Origin: Verrucomicrobiota bacterium
GTDB taxonomy: Bacteria > Verrucomicrobiota > Kiritimatiellia > B70-G9
DNA: 5,955 nt
Assembly (NCBI GenBank): GCA_003641465.1
Contig: QNAJ01000102.1
Location: 1 to 5,955 of the forward strand
Reading direction: 5' to 3'
Of the stretch, positions 1 through 5,955 are shown piece by piece. Both the position numbers and the translations under genes were made by a program. A model generated the notes under the pieces. The model made no database searches. It was not told where the DNA came from and saw only the letters and a program-made list of their open reading frames with translations. The first letter of the stretch is position 1; each line of letters opens with the position of its first letter.

Positions 1-572
1 CCCAAGCGCTGCTGGCGAAGTACGGGTTACGCGAGAAGGTCCGCCGCGAGAATCACGAAGTCTGCTTCGTGGCCGACGGCGACTATGCCGCGTTCGTCGA
101 GCGCTATCGTCCCGAGTTGAAGCGGGAAGGCGAAATCGTTGATCTGGACGGCCGGGTTCTCGGCCGGCACTCCGGTTTTCACCGCTATACCGTGGGCCAG
201 CGTAAGGGACTGGCGGTAGCCGCCGGAGAGCGACTCTACGTGATCGCATTGGATCCCGAGCGGAACCGGGTCGTGGTAGGCCCCCGGGAGGCTGCGCAGG
301 GCGAAGGGTGCATCCTGGAAGAGGTCAACTGGATCAGCGGGAAGCCGCCGCAACGTCGCTTCACATGCCAGGTGCAGATCAGACACCAGCACCCCCCGGT
401 GCCCTCCCAGATCGAGGTTCGCCATGATGGATCTGTCCGGGTTCGCTTTATCCGGCCCCAGTTCGGCATTGCGCCGGGGCAGGCGGGCGTGTTGTATGAC
501 GGTGACCGCGTCCTCGGCGGAGGGTGGATACGCGGGGCGATTCAAACCAGGGGAGAACTCCGGGATCAGTGA
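1..572 (+). CDS. mnmA: tRNA-specific 2-thiouridylase MnmA, C-terminal half (5' end outside window)
   Basis: MnmA makes the 2-thio group of s2U34 in the wobble position of Lys, Glu and Gln tRNAs, using ATP to adenylate the base and a persulfide sulfur from the IscS/Tus-type relay; it is cytosolic. The frame is open from base 3, and 189 residues are visible of a family usually about 360 long, so the N-terminal PP-loop and first catalytic cysteine are missing. Near the start the motif ENHEVCFVADGDY corresponds to the family's SQEICFVPDGDY; its Cys (codon 63-65) is the second catalytic cysteine, which carries or attacks the persulfide. Then come GFHRYTVGQRKGL, the YVIALDPERNRVVVG strand region of the central domain, and the C-terminal beta-barrel ending in APGQAGVLYDGDRVLGGGWI. 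The usual Ser-Gln before the Cys region is Asn-His here, a mild variation. The stop TGA (570-572) overlaps the larE start, so translation is probably coupled. Confidence 0.96.
   Translation, partial: QALLAKYGLREKVRRENHEVCFVADGDYAAFVERYRPELKREGEIVDLDGRVLGRHSGFHRYTVGQRKGLAVAAGERLYVIALDPERNRVVVGPREAAQGEGCILEEVNWISGKPPQRRFTCQVQIRHQHPPVPSQIEVRHDGSVRVRFIRPQFGIAPGQAGVLYDGDRVLGGGWIRGAIQTRGELRDQ
549..555 (+). promoter_or_regulatory. Probable Shine-Dalgarno for larE
   Basis: AGGGGAG lies inside the end of mnmA, 13 nt before the GTG at 569. The spacing is a little long. The GTG at 524 has a purine-rich stretch directly abutting it with no spacer, so 569 is the better start. This ranking is inferred from spacing and from the GTGA overlap. 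Confidence 0.5.
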
Positions 573-1456
573 AACCGGCAATCAATACCGCCCACTGGCC
601 GGCACCGCTGGCAGAGCGCATGCACCGGCTGTGTACATCTCTCAACCGCATGGGATCAGCGGCGATCGGCTTCAGCGGTGGCGTGGACAGCGCTTTCCTT
701 CTGGCAGTGGCGGCAGCCGAGCTTCCCGGACGCGTACTGGCGGTCACCGCCGAGTCGCCGACGCTGCCCCGCGCAGATGCCCGCAATGCAGCAGACTTTG
801 CCGCTCGTCTGGGGGTGGAACACGTCTGGATTCAGACGCAAGAGATGGAATCGGAGGAATTTGTCAGCAATCCGCCGGAGCGCTGTTACTACTGCAAACG
901 CGCACTGTTCTCCGCCATCCGGAGCGTCGCCGCGCGGCGGGGCATCCACTATGTGCTGGAAGCGGGTAACGTTGACGATCTGGGCGACTACCGGCCGGGC
1001 CGCCGTGCACTGGCCGAGCTGGGAATAATCAGTCCGCTGATTGAAGCCGGCTTTACCAAGCAGGACATCCGGGAGGCCAGCCGGCGGATGGGGCTGGAGA
1101 CCGCCGAGCGGCCGGCATCCGCCTGCCTGGCCTCACGTATTCCCTACGGGCGCCGCATCACCGCCCGCGACCTGCGCATGGTGGACCGTGCGGAAGATTC
1201 CCTGCGGAAGCTCGGTTTCACCCAGGTTCGCGTTCGGCACCACGGGGATGTGGCGCGCATTGAAGTCGAGGAACGTGAAATTCCACGCCTGGCCGAACCG
1301 GATATCCGCCGACGGGTTGTCGCGTCTCTCCGCGCGTGCGGCTTCCTTTACGTGACGGTTGACCTCAAGGGTTACCGGACCGGAAGCCTGAATGAAGGAT
1401 TGTCTGGCGGAACCGGGGAGCGTATGATTTCCGACCGGGCGGATGCAGATCCATGA
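569..1456 (+). CDS. larE: ATP-dependent sacrificial sulfur transferase LarE, three-cysteine type
   Basis: LarE belongs to the PP-loop ATPases and thiolates the carboxylates of pyridinium dicarboxylate mononucleotide during synthesis of the nickel-pincer nucleotide (NPN) cofactor of lactate racemase LarA and its relatives. From GTG 569 the product is 295 aa, close to the usual 270-280. The PP-loop SGGVDS is at about residues 36-41. The block ERCYYCKRALF places Cys106 and Cys109, DDLGDYRPGRRAL follows, and ASACLASRIPYG places Cys186, which corresponds to the sacrificial Cys176 of Lactobacillus plantarum LarE. The C-terminal part has the RVRHHGDVARIEV and GFLYVTVDLKGYRTGSLN blocks typical of the family. 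From memory of the family, the L. plantarum enzyme lacks the CxxC pair, while enzymes with all three cysteines bind a [4Fe-4S] cluster that carries extra sulfur catalytically. No larB, larC or larA is in the window. The start GTG overlaps the mnmA stop (GTGA), and the stop overlaps the next start (ATGA). An alternative start is ATG 620, which would leave a short N-terminus. Confidence 0.9.
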   Translation: MKPAINTAHWPAPLAERMHRLCTSLNRMGSAAIGFSGGVDSAFLLAVAAAELPGRVLAVTAESPTLPRADARNAADFAARLGVEHVWIQTQEMESEEFVSNPPERCYYCKRALFSAIRSVAARRGIHYVLEAGNVDDLGDYRPGRRALAELGIISPLIEAGFTKQDIREASRRMGLETAERPASACLASRIPYGRRITARDLRMVDRAEDSLRKLGFTQVRVRHHGDVARIEVEEREIPRLAEPDIRRRVVASLRACGFLYVTVDLKGYRTGSLNEGLSGGTGERMISDRADADP

Positions 1457-2865
1457 TGTGCCGGTCATCCAAATCGCTTTCCACCTGTCTGCTCTTCTCC
1501 GCATGCGTGGCCATCCCAACGGTTCTGCCACAGGAAACCCCGGCGACCGACGGTACACCGATTGTACTTTACTCGGCGTATGCGGACAGTACCCGGCTGG
1601 AAAGAAAGGTCAAATCTCTCGAAAAAAAGAACCGTGACCTGCGGGATGCCATAACCCGGCTGAAAGGACGGGTGCGCTCGCTCCTCAAGGAAAACGCTGC
1701 AGGCCGGAAGCAGCTCAACCGGGCGCAGGAGCAGATAGATCGTCTCACTGCCGAGCTGGATTCGGCACGCCGCGAGCTGGAGGCCACCCGGCAGGCTCTG
1801 GTCTCTGTGGAAGCCGAGAATGCGGAACTTGCGGCTACCAACAATGCGTTGGCGGTCGCCCTGGTCGCACGTACCGCGGAGCTGGAAGATCTTCAGCGGG
1901 AAAATCAGGCTCTGGCCGGGCAGGTACGCAAGCTGGAGTCACAGCTGGAGATCGCCCGGCTGGAGAAAGAGGCATTAGAAAGGGAATGCGCGCGGCTGAA
2001 ACTGGAGGCACAGGCTGCGGATACCGGCGGTACCACCTCCATCGCGAGTCCGACTTCTACCGGAGCCGGAAAGGGAAGGCGGCTGCCGAAGACGCCCGCA
2101 GAGGGCTCCGGAGATACCGCGACACGGTCTACGGAGCAGACGCGGGCCGCGGAGTCTCTGCCTGCCGTGCGGCTGCCCGGGCTGCGGTTGGCCGCCTACC
2201 ACGTGGCGACGCCGGCGGGACCAAGTGCCGGGCGGAGTAGCAGTGAAGCGGAAAAGCCGGACGTCTTCCGGCTGGTGGCCGAAGGACAGCGTCTGCTGGA
2301 GCTGGGGGAGGTTGAGCAGGCGCATGCAAATTTCCAGGCGGCGCTGGAAGCCAAGCCGGATCTTCGGGAGGCGCGGTTGGGGCTGGCGGCATGCTACTAC
2401 ATCTACGGTGCGCTGCCGGAAGCCGCGGATCTGACGCAGTCGGTATTGCGCAATGACCCCCGTCATCCGACCGCCCTGTCGCTGATGGCGCTCATCGCGT
2501 GGCGGCGCGGCGAACTCGGGCGTGCCCGCGAACTGATCCGGCAGGCGACAGAGATTGATCCGGAGGATCCGCGGATCCACAACTACGCGGGGATCATCCT
2601 GCATGCGGACGGCGAGGACGATTCTGCTCTGGAACATTTCCGTAAAGCGGTCGCGCTGGACCAGAACTATGCCGAGGCTTACTTCAACCTGGCGGTACTG
2701 CTCGCGGAAAGTTACGGGCGGACAGGGGAAGCGCGCCAGGCCTACCGCAAGGCGCTGGAATGCGGTGCGGAACCCGACCCGTGGCTGGAGGACCGGCTCA
2801 AGGAGAACGAATCCGCGTCGGCGGCAAGCAGCACCGCGGTCCCTACCATCGCTTCCGGTCGGTGA
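1453..2865 (+). CDS. Exported coiled-coil and TPR protein, unknown function
   Basis: A 470-aa protein with three parts. Residues 1-27 look like a short export signal: basic Arg4/Lys7, then hydrophobic LSTCLLFSAC. Cys18 could be a lipoprotein cysteine, but the lipobox is poor (Phe at -3). Residues about 47-186 form a long charged heptad-type coiled coil rich in Glu, Leu, Arg and Gln. Residues 187-265 are a Ser/Thr/Gly/Pro-rich linker. Residues 271-443 hold about five TPR units (271-304, 305-338, 339-372, 373-406, 407-443, the last with a small insertion), with classic spacing such as AYFNLAVLLAESYGRTGEARQAYRKAL. The tail is Ser/Ala-rich. The order signal, coiled coil, TPR recalls CpoB/YbgF of the Tol-Pal system, but the coiled coil is much longer and there is no specific match. 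It is probably a periplasmic or outer-membrane-anchored scaffold. The start ATG overlaps the larE stop (ATGA); an adjacent ATG at 1456 is equally possible. The 3' end overlaps the convergent glycosyltransferase gene by 23 nt. Confidence 0.85.
   Translation: MMCRSSKSLSTCLLFSACVAIPTVLPQETPATDGTPIVLYSAYADSTRLERKVKSLEKKNRDLRDAITRLKGRVRSLLKENAAGRKQLNRAQEQIDRLTAELDSARRELEATRQALVSVEAENAELAATNNALAVALVARTAELEDLQRENQALAGQVRKLESQLEIARLEKEALERECARLKLEAQAADTGGTTSIASPTSTGAGKGRRLPKTPAEGSGDTATRSTEQTRAAESLPAVRLPGLRLAAYHVATPAGPSAGRSSSEAEKPDVFRLVAEGQRLLELGEVEQAHANFQAALEAKPDLREARLGLAACYYIYGALPEAADLTQSVLRNDPRHPTALSLMALIAWRRGELGRARELIRQATEIDPEDPRIHNYAGIILHADGEDDSALEHFRKAVALDQNYAEAYFNLAVLLAESYGRTGEARQAYRKALECGAEPDPWLEDRLKENESASAASSTAVPTIASGR
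1623..1629 (+). other. A-AAA-AAG slippery heptamer in the TPR gene
   Basis: In the reading frame the bases are gaA AAA AAG (Glu57, Lys58, Lys59), which is exactly the bacterial -1 slippery heptamer known from dnaX. A -1 slip would read GAA CCG TGA, stopping at 1635-1637 and giving a product of about 61 residues. Only a weak 4-bp hairpin is visible downstream, and the upstream AAAGG is not at a well-defined stimulator distance. The run may simply encode lysines in the coiled coil. Confidence 0.3.
2843..2865. other. 23-nt tail-to-tail overlap of convergent genes
   Basis: The plus-strand TPR gene stops with TGA at 2863-2865, and the minus-strand glycosyltransferase gene stops with TAG (plus-strand CTA) at 2843-2845. 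The last residues of both proteins are therefore encoded on opposite strands of the same DNA. There is no spacer for a separate terminator. Confidence 0.85.
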
Positions 2866-4558
2866 GGAAGATCTGCTCCATATTGCTCAGGGGGAACCCC
2901 TGAGTCAGGGGGAAGTCCGGCGGAATACGTCCTTCCAGCACGGGGAACCAGCTCTTTTCCGGCCCGGTCAGCAGATCGCTGACAAAGCGCTTGTCGCGGG
3001 TGAGCGTAGTGAAATAGAGGCCGCTGATGCGCTGGACGAAATCGTTGATCTGGTAGAAGTCGTCAATGGTCTGCGGTAACTGTATCGAGGTCCGACTGCC
3101 GTACCAAGCGGTGGCCCAAGGCATATCCGAGCACATTACCTCGTCCGGCTCCAGCATATTGGATACCAGTATGACGAAAGGCGCGTAGTAAGGGGGATAT
3201 GGGGGCCCTTCCCGCGGCGGCAGAATGCGGAAAATCAGCGGCAGGGCGGTGAGCAGAACCATGAGCCAGACCACCGCCGACTCCAGAATCCGCAGGGAGA
3301 GCTGCAAGCGGGTCAGGAGCACCAGGAAAAAGGCCATTGCGTAGGGAATGATCAGCGGCCAGAAGACCGCCAGGAGCCGGGCAGTCACTTCCCCGTAGAA
3401 TCCGGCGACGCCCACCAGCAGCAGAACCGCGAGCCCCACCGGCCAGCGCAATATCTGTACCGGTCTTCTTACGAAGCGGTGCAGGAAACTGGTGAGGAAC
3501 AAGCAGATGAGAATCCCGTCGCCGAGGGTGCGCAGGTTAACCCGATAGAGATGCGATGCGTTCTCCAGCCACTTGATCAGCAGGGCATTGAGCGCAGCGC
3601 CGAAACGAAATTCCGGATTCAATGTGCGGGTCAACTGGTCACCCGGAAAGAGGCGCGTACCTTCCAGAGCCATCAGCGGGGCGAGCCCCAGCGGGGAACG
3701 GCACACCATGACGTTTCTGACGATCCAGGGAGAGACCAGTATCGCTGCCACCACTGCGTAGAGTCCCGCCCAGCGCAGGCCGCGGCGCCCGCCGACATAC
3801 ACCCAGATGAGAAGCGCGACCGCGGGGGCCAGCACCGCCATGGCATAGCGGGTGAGAAACGCTGCGGCGGTCAAAGCCGAGGACAGCAGGAGCAGGCCCG
3901 CGGCACGCCGCAGTGACTGCTTTTCGCGCAGCACCGATGCGGCCGCCAGTGCACTGTAGACGGCACCTATAGTCAGCAGCATCAGCAGCGCGGCGCCGCT
4001 GCCCGAGATGGTCGAGTTCCACACTGTATCACTCAGGAAGAAAACCGTTGTGCTGAGGAATCCCACCCGATAGTCGAACATCCGGCGCGCCAGGAAGAAG
4101 AGCAGGAGGCCCGTCAGAAGAGTCATGCCGAGATTGAAGGGGATTACGGCTCTCTGTTCTGCGGGAAAGATGCGGTGCTTGGGTTCCACTTTGAAGGGCG
4201 GCGAAGTCAGCTTGAACATGACCGCCAGGGCTGCCGGATAGAAGGGCGGGCGGATCAGCTCGGGATGCCCTTCCAGAATCGGGGGCCGGCGGCCGGTCTT
4301 TCGTTCCAGATAAGTTATACTCAGTGGACGGATGCACTGGGTGATGTATTTCTTGTGGTAGAGCAGGTTACGGCCGAGCTGAGCAGCATCCATGGCGTCT
4401 GCTTCGCGCAGACCGCGAAACTGAGTCGCCAAATAGAAAAGCATGATGCCCAGGACCGTCAGCACGTAAAGGCCCACCTTCAGGGCCTGGTGGCCGACAC
4501 CCACATCAACGTTGTAGACGAGATCCTGGATACGGGATTCAAAAGGTTTCGCCGCCAT
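2843..4558 (-). CDS. Multi-pass GT-C family glycosyltransferase, ArnT/PMT-like (GT39/PF13231 type)
   Basis: Predicted inner-membrane enzyme of 571 aa that would transfer a sugar from a polyprenyl-phosphate donor to an acceptor on the periplasmic side. Donor and acceptor cannot be read from the sequence. A short cytoplasmic N-terminus is followed by TM1 (about 28-45), then the first periplasmic loop with READAMDAAQLGRNLL (about 51-65), where GT-C enzymes carry their catalytic acidic residue, and later LIRPPFYPAALAVMFKL (101-117), matching the family's PPxYP block. About ten further hydrophobic segments lie at roughly 137-156, 165-182, 186-207, 218-236, 238-255, 263-279, 346-363, 372-388, 393-415 and 424-444. 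Residues 445-571 form a soluble, probably periplasmic tail with DMPWATAWYGSRTSIQLP. ATG 4558 is chosen because GGGGA sits 7 nt upstream and a promoter lies before it; the longer frame back to TTG 4615 would run through that promoter. It follows the response regulator on the same strand and converges on the TPR gene. Confidence 0.8.
   Translation of the reverse strand: MAAKPFESRIQDLVYNVDVGVGHQALKVGLYVLTVLGIMLFYLATQFRGLREADAMDAAQLGRNLLYHKKYITQCIRPLSITYLERKTGRRPPILEGHPELIRPPFYPAALAVMFKLTSPPFKVEPKHRIFPAEQRAVIPFNLGMTLLTGLLLFFLARRMFDYRVGFLSTTVFFLSDTVWNSTISGSGAALLMLLTIGAVYSALAAASVLREKQSLRRAAGLLLLSSALTAAAFLTRYAMAVLAPAVALLIWVYVGGRRGLRWAGLYAVVAAILVSPWIVRNVMVCRSPLGLAPLMALEGTRLFPGDQLTRTLNPEFRFGAALNALLIKWLENASHLYRVNLRTLGDGILICLFLTSFLHRFVRRPVQILRWPVGLAVLLLVGVAGFYGEVTARLLAVFWPLIIPYAMAFFLVLLTRLQLSLRILESAVVWLMVLLTALPLIFRILPPREGPPYPPYYAPFVILVSNMLEPDEVMCSDMPWATAWYGSRTSIQLPQTIDDFYQINDFVQRISGLYFTTLTRDKRFVSDLLTGPEKSWFPVLEGRIPPDFPLTQGFPLSNMEQIFLTDRKRW
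2886..2904. terminator. Perfect 8-bp hairpin past the operon end, possible terminator without U-tract
   Basis: CTCAGGGG, loop GAA, CCCCTGAG: a perfect 8-bp GC-rich stem beginning 21 nt after the TPR stop codon. No run of T follows on either strand, so it is not a canonical intrinsic terminator. It could act as a pause or 3'-end stabilising hairpin for the plus-strand operon. It lies within the coding end of the glycosyltransferase (FPLTQGFPLS). Confidence 0.35.
2887..2914. repeat. 10-nt direct repeat TCAGGGGGAA, two copies
   Basis: TCAGGGGGAA occurs at 2887-2896 and 2905-2914. The sequence between them includes the inverted copy CCCCTGA at 2897-2903, so the middle block can pair with either flank. 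On the minus strand the repeat encodes the two FPL units of FPLTQGFPLS near the end of the glycosyltransferase, suggesting a small local duplication. Confidence 0.6.
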
Positions 4559-4565
4559 GTGTACG

Positions 4566-4570
4566 TCCCC
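4566..4570 (-). promoter_or_regulatory. Shine-Dalgarno of the glycosyltransferase gene
   Basis: GGGGA on the minus strand, 7 nt before the ATG at 4558. It decides the start against upstream in-frame candidates at 4588 (ATG, inside the predicted -10 element) and 4615. Confidence 0.65.
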
Positions 4571-4586
4571 GTCTGATTGTGCCGGC

Positions 4587-4615
4587 ATAGTAGAGGCTGC
4601 AATGCAGGGTGACAA
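4587..4615 (-). promoter_or_regulatory. Predicted sigma-70-type promoter for the glycosyltransferase gene
   Basis: On the minus strand TTGTCA (4615-4610, 5 of 6 to TTGACA) and TACTAT (4592-4587, 4 of 6 to TATAAT) are separated by exactly 17 nt. Transcription would start near 4580, giving a leader of about 22 nt that contains the Shine-Dalgarno. The spacer holds an 11-nt palindrome CTGCATTGCAG (4607-4597) that might bind a regulator. It sits in the 79-nt gap after the response-regulator stop. Confidence 0.5.
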
Positions 4616-4637
4616 GCGGCAAATTGGTGGAGCGGCC

Positions 4638-5955
4638 TCAGTGCACGTCCTTGAGGCCGTATTCCTTTATCTTACGGTGCAGCGTACGGCGGCTGATGCC
4701 CAGTTGTTCGGCGGCACGGGTCCGGTTACCTGAATTGGCTTTGAGAGCTTCGACGATAAGCCGCTTCTCCGCCTCCCTCAGCGTAAGGTTGCGCAGCGAA
4801 CCCGTCGAGGCAGTCTGCTCGCGCGGCACGTTCTGCCTTATCTCCGGGGGAAGATCCCTTACCCCCAGGCGCGGGCCGCGCGCCAGGACCACCATTCGCT
4901 CCACCGCATTGCGCAGCTCACGAACGTTGCCGGGCCAATCATAGGCGATGAGCGCATCCATGGCCTCCGCAGTGAAGCCTTCGATTCCCTTGTGGTTTTC
5001 CTCCGCGAAGTGGCGGAGAAAGTGCTCGCACAAAAGAGGAATGTCCTCCTTCCGCTCCCGGAGCGGCGGGAGATGTATCCTGACTACGTGCAGACGGTAG
5101 TAAAGATCTTCACGGAAGCGCTTCTCGGCCACCAGTTGGTGCAGGGAGCGATTGGTTGCGGCCAGCAGACGGACATCCACCTCAATGGTCTGCTCGCCGC
5201 CCACCCGCTCAAAGGTCCGCTCTTCAAGGACCCGGAGGATCTTCACCTGCACTGACGGATCTACCTCACCTATTTCATCCAGAAAAATAGTCCCGCCGTC
5301 CGCCAGTTCAAAACGGCCGCGGCGCATCTCCACCGCACCGGTGAACGCACCCTTCTCATGCCCGAAGAGCTCGCTTTCCAGCAGCGTGGGGGAGAGCGCG
5401 GCACAGTGAACCGCAATAAAGGGCCCGTCCGCACGCGGGCTCAGACGGTGAATGGCACGGGCCACCAGCTCCTTACCGGTACCGCTTTCTCCCTCAATTA
5501 GCACCGTCGCCCGCGTCGGGGCCACCTGACGGATAATTTCGAAAACCTCCTGCATGGGGGGCGACCGGCCGATGATGTTTTCCAGCCCGTAGTGCTCATC
5601 CAGCTCCCGGCGCAGTTCGACATTGTCCTTCTCCAGCCTGCGTTCCTTCAATGCCCGCCGCAGGATGATCTCCAGGCGATCCAGATTGACCGGCTTGGTA
5701 AGAAAATCGTAGGCGCCCTGTTTCATGGCCTCCACCGCCGCCTCAATGCTGCCGTAGGCGGTCAGCAGGATGAACACCGGCCTTGCTGAGAGACCCCGCA
5801 CACGCCGCAAAAGGGCCATGCCGTCCATCCCCGGCATGCGCAGGTCGCTGATCACCACGTCCACCGGCCGACTGGTGAGGATATCCAGCGCCTGGGAAGC
5901 ATTGGCGGCGGTGAGAACCTGATAGTCGCTCTCCAGGGCGCGGGCCAGTCCCTCC
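4638..5955 (-). CDS. Sigma-54-dependent response regulator, NtrC family (N-terminus outside window)
   Basis: Two-component transcription activator: phosphorylation of the receiver domain controls an AAA+ ATPase that remodels sigma-54 RNA polymerase. The frame stays open to the window edge (last full codon at 5952-5954), so 438 residues are visible and only the first part of the receiver, with its early acidic pair, is missing. The visible protein begins EGLARALESDYQVLTAANAS. The phospho-acceptor is the Asp in ISDLRMPGMDG (visible residue 37), with conserved Thr in LLTAYGS and Lys in FLTKP (87). The AAA+ domain has Walker A GESGTGKE (155-162), the sigma-54 contact loop GAFTGA (202-207), Walker B GGTIFLDE (220-227) and FREDLYYRLHVV. 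The C-terminus is a Fis-type helix-turn-helix, with EAEKRLIVEAL then NRTRAAEQLGISRRTLHRKI (about 394-430). All key motifs are intact, so it should be active. The partner kinase is not in the window and the target genes are unknown; GTG 5862-5864 is internal, not the start. Confidence 0.95.
   Translation of the reverse strand, partial: EGLARALESDYQVLTAANASQALDILTSRPVDVVISDLRMPGMDGMALLRRVRGLSARPVFILLTAYGSIEAAVEAMKQGAYDFLTKPVNLDRLEIILRRALKERRLEKDNVELRRELDEHYGLENIIGRSPPMQEVFEIIRQVAPTRATVLIEGESGTGKELVARAIHRLSPRADGPFIAVHCAALSPTLLESELFGHEKGAFTGAVEMRRGRFELADGGTIFLDEIGEVDPSVQVKILRVLEERTFERVGGEQTIEVDVRLLAATNRSLHQLVAEKRFREDLYYRLHVVRIHLPPLRERKEDIPLLCEHFLRHFAEENHKGIEGFTAEAMDALIAYDWPGNVRELRNAVERMVVLARGPRLGVRDLPPEIRQNVPREQTASTGSLRNLTLREAEKRLIVEALKANSGNRTRAAEQLGISRRTLHRKIKEYGLKDVH

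Noticed and set aside
524..568. Longer LarE start at GTG 524
   Set aside because: It would add 15 residues unlike LarE N-termini and place the start well inside mnmA with no spaced Shine-Dalgarno; GTG 569 gives the usual 4-nt overlap.
27..581. 184-aa minus-strand open frame opposite mnmA
   Set aside because: It lies wholly antisense to a clear mnmA, shows no recognisable domain, and long antisense frames are common in GC-rich coding DNA.
1975..2637. 220-aa minus-strand open frame opposite the TPR region
   Set aside because: Arg/Pro/Gln-rich composition typical of a shadow frame, opposite well-formed TPR units.
2555..3079. 174-aa plus-strand open frame crossing the convergent gene ends
   Set aside because: Arg/Trp/Thr-rich shadow of the TPR gene that then runs antisense to the glycosyltransferase; no start signal and no domain.
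4598..4614. Sigma-54-like element (TGTCAC then TTGCA) upstream of the glycosyltransferase
   Set aside because: The essential GG of the -24 box is GT, and the distance to the GC of the -12 box is one base too long. Sigma-54 promoters tolerate neither well, and the same bases fit a sigma-70 promoter better.
4559..4637. Terminator between the response regulator and the glycosyltransferase gene
   Set aside because: Only a 5-bp palindrome with a 1-nt centre is present, with no T-run, so read-through from the regulator gene cannot be excluded.

Overview
The window holds five protein genes and almost no non-coding DNA. It looks like GC-rich chromosome (roughly 60% GC judged by eye) of a Gram-negative bacterium: there is an NtrC-type sigma-54 activator, an exported coiled-coil/TPR protein and a GT-C type membrane glycosyltransferase. 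The taxon cannot be fixed from the sequence. The style fits deltaproteobacterial or Verrucomicrobiota/Kiritimatiellota-like genomes, but that is only a weak inference.

Left half, plus strand (1-2865): three genes read as one tightly coupled operon. The 3' half of mnmA (tRNA 2-thiouridylase) overlaps larE (ATP-dependent sacrificial sulfur transferase) by a GTGA junction. larE overlaps a 470-aa exported coiled-coil/TPR protein by an ATGA junction. The first two are both PP-loop ATPases that handle sulfur. The LarE carries a CxxC pair plus the usual active-site cysteine, the pattern associated with [4Fe-4S]-type LarE proteins. The TPR protein is probably a cell-envelope scaffold and has no obvious link to sulfur chemistry. 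The operon promoter lies outside the window.

Right half, minus strand (2843-5955): a sigma-54-dependent response regulator (N-terminus cut by the window edge) is followed by a 79-nt gap and then a 571-aa multi-pass glycosyltransferase of the ArnT/PMT-like GT-C superfamily. The gap holds a good sigma-70-like promoter (TTGTCA, 17-nt spacer, TACTAT) with a small palindrome inside the spacer, plus a clear Shine-Dalgarno, so the glycosyltransferase can probably be transcribed on its own.

The two halves converge and overlap tail to tail by 23 nt. A perfect 8-bp hairpin, flanked by a 10-nt direct repeat, lies 21 nt past the TPR stop codon, inside the end of the glycosyltransferase gene. No RNA gene, mobile element, CRISPR array or clearly new multi-gene system was found. 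The most interesting points are the mnmA-larE coupling, the three-cysteine LarE, the A-AAA-AAG slippery heptamer in the TPR gene, and the overlapping convergent gene ends with a hairpin.
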